The notes under the pieces: model-generated
What the model was told of the DNA's origin: nothing
The model's input: the letters and a program-made list of their open reading frames with translations, nothing else
Database searches by the model: none
NCBI RefSeq assembly: GCF_000003605.2
Contig: NW_003129878.1
Coordinates: 114,503 to 139,278, forward strand
DNA from: Saccoglossus kowalevskii
Taxonomy: Eukaryota; Hemichordata; Enteropneusta; Harrimaniidae
DNA length: 24,776 bases
Direction: 5' to 3'
In this document: piece after piece, positions 12,701 to 24,776 of the stretch
How positions within the stretch are numbered: position 1 is the stretch's first letter
Layout of the letters: each line of letters begins with the position of its first letter
Translations under genes and position numbers: made by a program

Positions 12701-13179
12701 TGTGGATGGATAATACTGTCGTTGTGAATGCAATGTCCACTGACCGTTTCTCGTGTTCAGTTAATCGAAATAAACGGAGTAAAATTGAATAGCATATGTA
12801 GTAGTCGTTAAGTGTCTAGCACAGTGGTTTTTATATCAGCGACAGAAAACAAATAGTATGTGAAATATTTGCCATACCTAGCACAAGTAGACATATGGAT
12901 TCGGTGCAGCAATGCCATACCTAGCACAAGTAGACATATGGATTCGGTGCAGCAATGCGATGAATAATATAATTAGTTCCGATTCAAATTTACTGTGCAC
13001 AGAGGTATTTTTTTCAATTAAATAAATGTATGCAGTCACCGAATGATTCAATGCTATGGAATTGAAATAACATGATGTATAATATTAAAATAATATATGG
13101 TATCATACTTACGTGTAGTTACTGCTTGAAACAATGTATGGAGTGTACAAATACATAAAATGGCGACTCGGACTTCCAT
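1..13179 (-). CDS. Gene A: large secreted/membrane cadherin-repeat protein (N-terminal 1711 aa; 3' end off window)
   Basis: Joined minus-strand exons: 13179-13113, 8404-8226, 8025-7640, 7522-7308, 7129-6893, 6791-6565, 6323-6155, 5959-5388, 4932-4836, 4623-4364, 4260-4143, 3912-3634, 3412-3179, 2804-2655, 2556-1771, 1378-1057, 965-862, 732-1 (continues). All 17 introns are GT-AG and reading phase is kept at every junction, giving 5134 nt. Residues 1-22 are a signal peptide. Cadherin repeats are at about 26-131, 132-237, 238-346, 347-448, 449-558, 559-673, 674-783, 784-891, 892-1000, 1001-1113, 1114-1221, 1222-1323, 1324-1427, 1428-1538, 1539-1642 and 1643-1711 (partial). Typical calcium motifs are seen: LDYE/LDRE, DxD, and DxNDNxP linkers such as VNDNPP. 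By family knowledge this is an extracellular calcium-stabilised adhesion rod. The transmembrane region and tail are outside the window, so it cannot be assigned to FAT, dachsous, CDH23 or another subclass. Confidence 0.92.
862..965 (-). CDS. Gene A exon 17: first third of EC14
   Basis: 104 nt, residues 1433-1467, acceptor TTTCTAG, donor GTAAGT, phase 2 to 1. It gives VIVPEDMNNLP, IASDNDDPVDNGLIQYVIT. The donor is at the recurrent phase-1 position after the Y-x-I strand. The exon is too short to stand out as an ORF and was found from splice signals and phase. Confidence 0.88.
1057..1378 (-). CDS. Gene A exon 16: EC13
   Basis: 322 nt, residues 1326-1432, acceptor GTTAG, donor GTAATC, phase 1 to 2. 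It encodes almost exactly one repeat: VDEDIPIY, TANDGDSADTPHG, LDYETDTG, VEATDSSG, linker VNDVNDNPPIF. A CAC pair (AAACACPQF) lies in the middle loop. Confidence 0.93.
1379..1770 (-). other. Gene A intron 15, nothing recognised
   Basis: A 392-base AT-rich intron with A-rich runs. No coding or repeat feature was found apart from splice sites. Confidence 0.7.
1771..2556 (-). CDS. Gene A exon 15: end of EC10, EC11, EC12
   Basis: 786 nt, residues 1064-1325, acceptor CATACAG, donor GTAAGT, phase 1 to 1; the largest complete exon of gene A. It ends EC10 (LDYDN, VTDQGTP, PENEFAPVS) and holds EC11 (IDEESSIG, ATDADS, linker VNDHFPAC) and EC12 (VNEDEG, NDEDPSD, linker VNDNNPLF) without interruption. 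Cysteines occur in pairs at repeat starts and ends, possibly disulphides. Confidence 0.93.
2655..2804 (-). CDS. Gene A exon 14: middle of EC10
   Basis: 150 nt, residues 1014-1063, acceptor CTTTTAG, donor GTAAGA, phase 1 to 1. It gives CTDPDDGTNGDLIYSV and the atypical strand FEYAPAVGVRLL. The open frame extends upstream into the intron to an ATG, but the polypyrimidine tract plus AG and the phase fit define the exon start. Confidence 0.87.
2805..3178 (-). other. Gene A intron 13, nothing recognised
   Basis: A 374-base AT-rich intron. The open frame of exon 14 runs into it by chance; no cadherin motif is present there. Confidence 0.7.
3179..3412 (-). CDS. Gene A exon 13: end of EC9, start of EC10
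   Basis: 234 nt, residues 936-1013, acceptor CATCAG, donor GTGAGA, phase 1 to 1. It gives SFSLDPVTGELRLTKQLDRE, IEDGGG, linker DINDNTPVC, and VLENT of EC10. Its sequence is close to the canonical cadherin consensus. Confidence 0.92.
3634..3912 (-). CDS. Gene A exon 12: end of EC8, start of EC9
   Basis: 279 nt, residues 843-935, acceptor TCCAAAG, donor GTATTC, phase 1 to 1. It gives AGIDWDNADD, ITVKENP, the linker PTNEFNPVF, and the first part of EC9 (VSEDELVD, NDLSPHDIVEYRISS). The donor is at the recurrent phase-1 position. Confidence 0.9.
4143..4260 (-). CDS. Gene A exon 11: middle of EC8
   Basis: 118 nt, residues 804-842, acceptor ATTCCAG, donor GTAGGT, phase 0 to 1. It encodes IHDYDCSDPDGTTVIYTL and KFEIDAASGEVTVK, standard EC strands. 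It has no internal methionine, so a simple ATG-based scan misses it; it is needed to join the phases of exons 10 and 12. Confidence 0.88.
4364..4623 (-). CDS. Gene A exon 10: end of EC7, start of EC8
   Basis: 260 nt, residues 717-803, acceptor CTTCACAG, donor GTAAGT, phase 1 to 0. It gives FLIDSSTGEV, PLVYELGD and VSDNDVDNP, then an unusual linker, VNDVTGDGQITC, ending in Cys where the motif normally reads VNDNxPxF, and opens EC8 with LPEEDVETNDL. Confidence 0.88.
4836..4932 (-). CDS. Gene A exon 9: first third of EC7
   Basis: 97 nt, residues 685-716, acceptor GTTACAG, donor GTAAAA, phase 0 to 1. It gives INEGEPFGT, LEATDGDFGYQGELTYSII. This is the classic calcium-binding stretch of a cadherin repeat, ending at the recurrent phase-1 glycine/aspartate position. 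Confidence 0.9.
4933..5387 (-). other. Gene A intron 8, nothing recognised
   Basis: A 455-base AT-rich intron between two exons of EC7. No repeat, RNA gene or additional exon was seen. Confidence 0.7.
5388..5959 (-). CDS. Gene A exon 8: end of EC5, all of EC6, start of EC7
   Basis: 572 nt, residues 494-684, acceptor CTACACAG, donor GTATGT, phase 1 to 0. It completes EC5 (LNYED, VSDTG, VNDNPPTL), contains all of EC6 (VLESDTAG, VSDPDDPG, ISDGS, linker VNDYDPVF) and starts EC7. EC6 is longer than usual at about 115 residues, with a segment rich in D and P (DPIHLDPGDVAQYDD) replacing the short LDYE loop. Confidence 0.92.
6155..6323 (-). CDS. Gene A exon 7: EC4-EC5 linker and first half of EC5
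   Basis: 169 nt, residues 438-493, acceptor TTACAG, donor GTAAGT, phase 0 to 1. It begins with the linker VKGVNEYTPSF and gives VLEDVAIET, DDADRGPDGELIYNI. The donor falls just after the YNIVSIN strand, a position where phase-1 introns recur in this gene. Confidence 0.9.
6565..6791 (-). CDS. Gene A exon 6: body of EC4
   Basis: 227 nt, residues 362-437, acceptor CTTCAG, donor GTTAGA, phase 1 to 0. It carries VTDADTGD, KFDISGNDVITNGVLDYE and VRAEDSGG. The KFDISG-D-VxNGVLDYE block closely matches one in gene B (residues near 375-390, KFDISGDELVVNGVLDYE), the clearest sign that the two genes share related repeats. Confidence 0.9.
6893..7129 (-). CDS. Gene A exon 5: end of EC3, start of EC4
   Basis: 237 nt, residues 283-361, acceptor TTGTAG, donor GTAAGT, phase 1 to 1. 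It completes EC3 (KFRVGESTGIITA, TATDRGDN, linker VNEHAPVF) and opens EC4 (YHKSIYENGVS). The EC3 strand before its calcium motif reads DMDIDAGSQQTYTF rather than the standard LDYE. Confidence 0.9.
7308..7522 (-). CDS. Gene A exon 4: end of EC2, start of EC3
   Basis: 215 nt, residues 211-282, acceptor GATAG, donor GTAAAT, phase 2 to 1. It gives ASDGS, then a non-canonical EC2-EC3 linker, LGTFDESPSF, in place of DxNDNxP, then VDEDGTA and DLSDADGAGDSYTYSISG. The longest genomic open frame here starts downstream of the acceptor and runs past the donor; splice phase defines the real limits. Confidence 0.88.
7640..8025 (-). CDS. Gene A exon 3: end of EC1 and most of EC2
   Basis: 386 nt, residues 83-210, acceptor TTTCAG, donor GTAAGG, phase 0 to 2. 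It completes EC1 with PLDYEE and the linker VNANDPPEF, then starts EC2 (VNEDAG, VQDQDTSNTITY). The phase-2 intron interrupts the LLIR|ASDGS strand just before the A.D calcium motif. Confidence 0.9.
8226..8404 (-). CDS. Gene A exon 2: first half of EC1
   Basis: 179 nt, residues 23-82, acceptor TTGCAG, donor GTAGGA, phase 1 to phase 0. It begins QCVLTYPGTSYSINENT, with the usual cadherin pattern of a Tyr strand followed by an E-N calcium ligand, and ends DLFYVKPDTGE, the F.(x)n.TGE strand. EC1 lacks the common D-A-D-x-G motif in the middle, so it is somewhat divergent, as first repeats often are. A decayed copy of this exon sits in intron 1. Confidence 0.88.
9333..9493 (-). pseudogene. Decayed duplicate of gene A exon 2 (pseudo-exon)
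   Basis: This stretch aligns in the same orientation to exon 2 (8226-8404). The block GAGGCAAGAATTGT is identical (exon 8281-8294, copy 9377-9390). AATGTGTCT at the exon start is identical (8396-8404 versus 9485-9493). Weaker matches include the GTTTxxA-TGTTGTGTAT region and AAAC(C/T)AGATAC before the donor end. The copy is 161 nt against 179. The acceptor AG is GG in the copy, the donor GT is kept (GTATTT), and the correct phase meets TGA at the third full codon. It is therefore a non-functional relic of an exon duplication. Confidence 0.7.
9854..9875. repeat. (AT)11 dinucleotide microsatellite
   Basis: An uninterrupted AT run of 22 bases preceded by an A-rich stretch, inside gene A intron 1. 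Confidence 0.9.
11225..11335. repeat. T-rich low-complexity tract
   Basis: About 110 bases dominated by T with TTTA/TTTG variants inside intron 1 of gene A. On the gene strand it is A-rich. It shows no strict repeat unit and could be the worn tail of a retroposon, but no body was recognised next to it. Confidence 0.5.
12871..12956. repeat. Exact 43-bp tandem duplication (2 copies)
   Basis: The unit beginning GCCATACCTAGCACAAGTAG is present twice with no mismatch at 12871-12913 and 12914-12956, followed by two further matching bases. It lies in gene A intron 1, roughly 155-240 bases inside the donor of exon 1. Perfect identity implies a recent event or strong constraint. Confidence 0.95.
13113..13179 (-). 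CDS. Gene A exon 1: start codon and signal peptide
   Basis: Sixty-seven nucleotides from ATG to a consensus GTAAGT donor (phase 1). The 22 residues have one basic residue followed by the hydrophobic core VAILCICTLHTLF and then QAVTT, a typical cleavable signal peptide. The start context GGGAAGATGG has A at -3 and G at +4, a good animal initiation context. Phase 1 fits exon 2 exactly, making the junction residue Gln. An untranslated exon further upstream cannot be excluded. Confidence 0.85.
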
Positions 13180-14953
13180 CTTCCCGAGTGTAAGTCCACT
13201 AACGTGCTTCTAACGCACGAAACGAGTTATGTTAGATACACTGTAGCTACTGGTTGTTCGGAAGGTATTGGGCGAACACAATACTCTGAGGTCACAATGT
13301 TAAAAGTCACTTCGTAGAAGACAATACCATAACGGCGAGCTGTACGGGGCGAGACACAATGTGTCCCGTTTAATGAGAATACCGGGGGACACGCACTTGC
13401 CGTCGCGTTGGATTTAAATTGTCTTGAGCTTGTTCAAAACCGACCACTAACACTAATTTAATTTTAACAATGAATACAGAGTCTCAGTATTAACTGAGTA
13501 TTAACTGTATCAGCACTATGCATAATACCATGCCGCAATTATATAAGAGGGATATGTGTTAGAATGTGGTCCCCTGGTTGTGACTAAATGCGTTTCCATG
13601 GATGTTTTTAGGTTCAGCACTTCTATGCTATGGTCGTCACAGATAAGCTGTTTCTGGCCGTAATCTCTCCTTTATTCTATAAACGTATTGTTTTCGTGTT
13701 TTTTACGACTCGGTATTTTAATTTATTTCTACACTAGGTCGTCAACGTATTGTAAATAACACATATTGACGTCAATGAGAACTACTACTGGGTAGAATAT
13801 TGTTGTAGTAACCAAGAATAACTCGTCAATTATATATCACCTGTGAGCATATATTAATAATTCTATCTATGTGTGTAATTAAAGACATACGTAATTTGTC
13901 ATATATGAGATAACATTGAAGTTCACGTAGTTCGTTTCAGTCAACGCTTTTGTTAATTGTTCGTAGAAAACCTCGACAATGGCAGATGTGTTAAATGGCC
14001 TCGCCATTCACTCGTGGAAATTAAGCGTCAAAGTTCGAAGAGACTGACAACTATAGTAATAAAATTGGAATGAATTGTTATGACTTTGCTCCTCATTCAA
14101 TTGACCCTGGTAAACACAAAGTGACTTTAATATTAATCTAGCAGCGTAATATACACTTATCGTGGCTGACGCAGGACACAACTCAGGTGAAGGCTATATG
14201 ACATGCTACTTTGCCAATCAAAAGTGTAGGTCTGATTGTAGCAGCTTATTGCAAACAACCGTTTGCTTTCGGTCTAGCGCGAAGTTGTGTGATTAACAAT
14301 TCAGTAAAACGTATTGTTAATTTGCGATTAATGAACTTTAAGCAGCCCGAAACAAGACGATTCACCTTCTTCTGTTACTCGATACAAACTCTCAACAGTC
14401 ATTAGAAACATAATTTGACTGAGGGCGCTACGCAACTAGTTCCGAGTTCTCATACAGCCATGATACCTAGTGCCCTGCGATCAACAGAATTGTCGTTCAT
14501 GGTGAGACAGTTCAATGGAAACGCCGTCAAGTGTTGAATTTCAACGTTAAACATTTTATTTTACCCAATATACATTTTAATACAACCGATATAAAATCGT
14601 GTCAATGTTATGATGGGGTATAACATTATTACAAATGATAAGTATAATTACCAGTTGGTATTGAATAATTCTGACAGATTTTAATGTATCGCCACGGTCT
14701 TACAATAAACAAATGTTTCATTAACCGTACAAATGACTCACTGTCATACGTCTAGTGGCAATGGTTCCCGAAGAAAAACAAACAAAAAACAGTGATACCG
14801 CCACCTATCGGGTCTATTGTAATTTAAAATTCCGCCCAAGAATTCGAAACGATATCCAAAGTGAAGCTATGGTAAACAGCACTGAAAATTACGTTATGTT
14901 TAAATGAGACGACAATGGTTATAATAATATAATATAAATTAAATGATAACAAA
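13180..14953. other. Intergenic region between genes B and A, presumed gene A promoter and 5' UTR
   Basis: About 1.8 kb, AT-rich, between the gene B poly(A) signal and the gene A start codon. A minus-strand TATATAA at 13545-13539 could serve as a TATA element, and an exact 11-bp tandem repeat (AGTATTAACTG, 13486-13507) lies just downstream of it; both are weak leads only. Short plus-strand ORFs (for example 13979-14047 and 14211-14405) have no recognised homology. I found no RNA gene or intact mobile element. Confidence 0.6.
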
Positions 14954-14959
14954 TTTATT
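14954..14959 (-). promoter_or_regulatory. Polyadenylation signal AATAAA of gene B
   Basis: A canonical AATAAA on the minus strand, 71 nt beyond the TGA stop of gene B, followed by T-rich sequence. The spacing fits a short 3' UTR of roughly 90-100 nt. It would also serve the candidate alternative terminal exon at 15290-15235. Confidence 0.7.
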
Positions 14960-14974
14960 TGTAATTTGTCGACA

Positions 14975-15005
14975 TTGAAATGTAAAATGTCAATTTACAT
15001 TTCAA
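14975..15005 (-). repeat. Perfect 12-bp inverted repeat in gene B 3' UTR
   Basis: Arms TTGAAATGTAAA (14975-14986) and TTTACATTTCAA (14994-15005) are exact reverse complements around a 7-base loop. In the transcript this makes a 12-bp stem-loop between the stop codon and the poly(A) signal. It could affect RNA stability or 3' end formation; the function is inferred only. Confidence 0.8.
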
Positions 15006-15029
15006 GAATAATTTCTTTAATTATAACAC

Positions 15030-24776
<9,747 letters not shown>

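Larger units (their letters stand above)
8405..13112 (-). other. Gene A intron 1 (4.7 kb)
   Basis: Long first intron between the signal-peptide exon and exon 2, AT-rich. It contains a decayed exon-2 copy (9333-9493), an AT dinucleotide run (9854-9875), a T-rich low-complexity tract (about 11230-11330) and a 43-bp tandem duplication (12871-12956). Short ORFs at 8475-8747, 10468-10737 and 11925-12122 resemble no family I know and have AT-driven composition. No intact transposon, tRNA or extra phase-compatible exon was found. Confidence 0.85.

Noticed and set aside
13979-14047. Plus-strand 22-codon ORF with a good start context (starts MADVLNGLAIHSW)
   Set aside because: Too short, no upstream promoter or homology evidence, and it contains a simple AATGGC/GCCATT palindrome; most likely chance.

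Overview
The window is AT-rich eukaryotic nuclear DNA from an animal, most likely an invertebrate; the phylum cannot be fixed from sequence alone. Genes are split by GT-AG introns, coding exons are relatively GC-richer islands, and every recognisable exon lies on the minus strand. No bacterial, viral, rRNA, tRNA or CRISPR features were seen.

The window holds two large cadherin-superfamily genes arranged head to tail on the minus strand. Gene B (upstream) enters from the right edge. Eleven exons (24776 down to 15030) encode 13 extracellular cadherin (EC) repeats, a membrane-adjacent alpha/beta domain resembling that of the cadherin-23/protocadherin-15 class, one transmembrane helix, and a cysteine-rich, proline-containing, coiled-coil-like cytoplasmic tail ending at a TGA. 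A polyadenylation signal and a 3' UTR hairpin follow. About 1.8 kb further on, gene A (downstream) begins with an ATG and signal peptide at 13179. It then has a 4.7-kb first intron and 17 more exons running off the left edge: 1711 residues with 15 complete EC repeats and part of a 16th. Exon phases join perfectly through all 18 exons of A and all 11 of B, with no frameshift or in-frame stop, so both look functional.

Layout, right to left: 24776-15030 gene B; 14975-15005 hairpin and 14954-14959 poly(A) signal; 14953-13180 intergenic with the presumed gene A promoter; 13179-13113 first exon of A; 13112-8405 intron 1, with a decayed copy of exon 2 and simple repeats; 8404-1 exons 2-18 of A.

Both products should be very long calcium-dependent extracellular rods; B is membrane anchored, while A's anchor lies outside the window. 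They probably act in cell-cell or same-cell adhesion, and the pair looks like part of a local cadherin cluster. The most notable non-standard signals are the degenerate duplicate of exon 2 in intron 1 of A, a candidate alternative terminal exon of B that would swap its C-terminus, recurring phase-1 intron positions inside EC repeats, and the contrast between A (many small exons) and B (one 2.7-kb exon holding most of its repeats). I see no evidence of a novel system beyond this cadherin pair.
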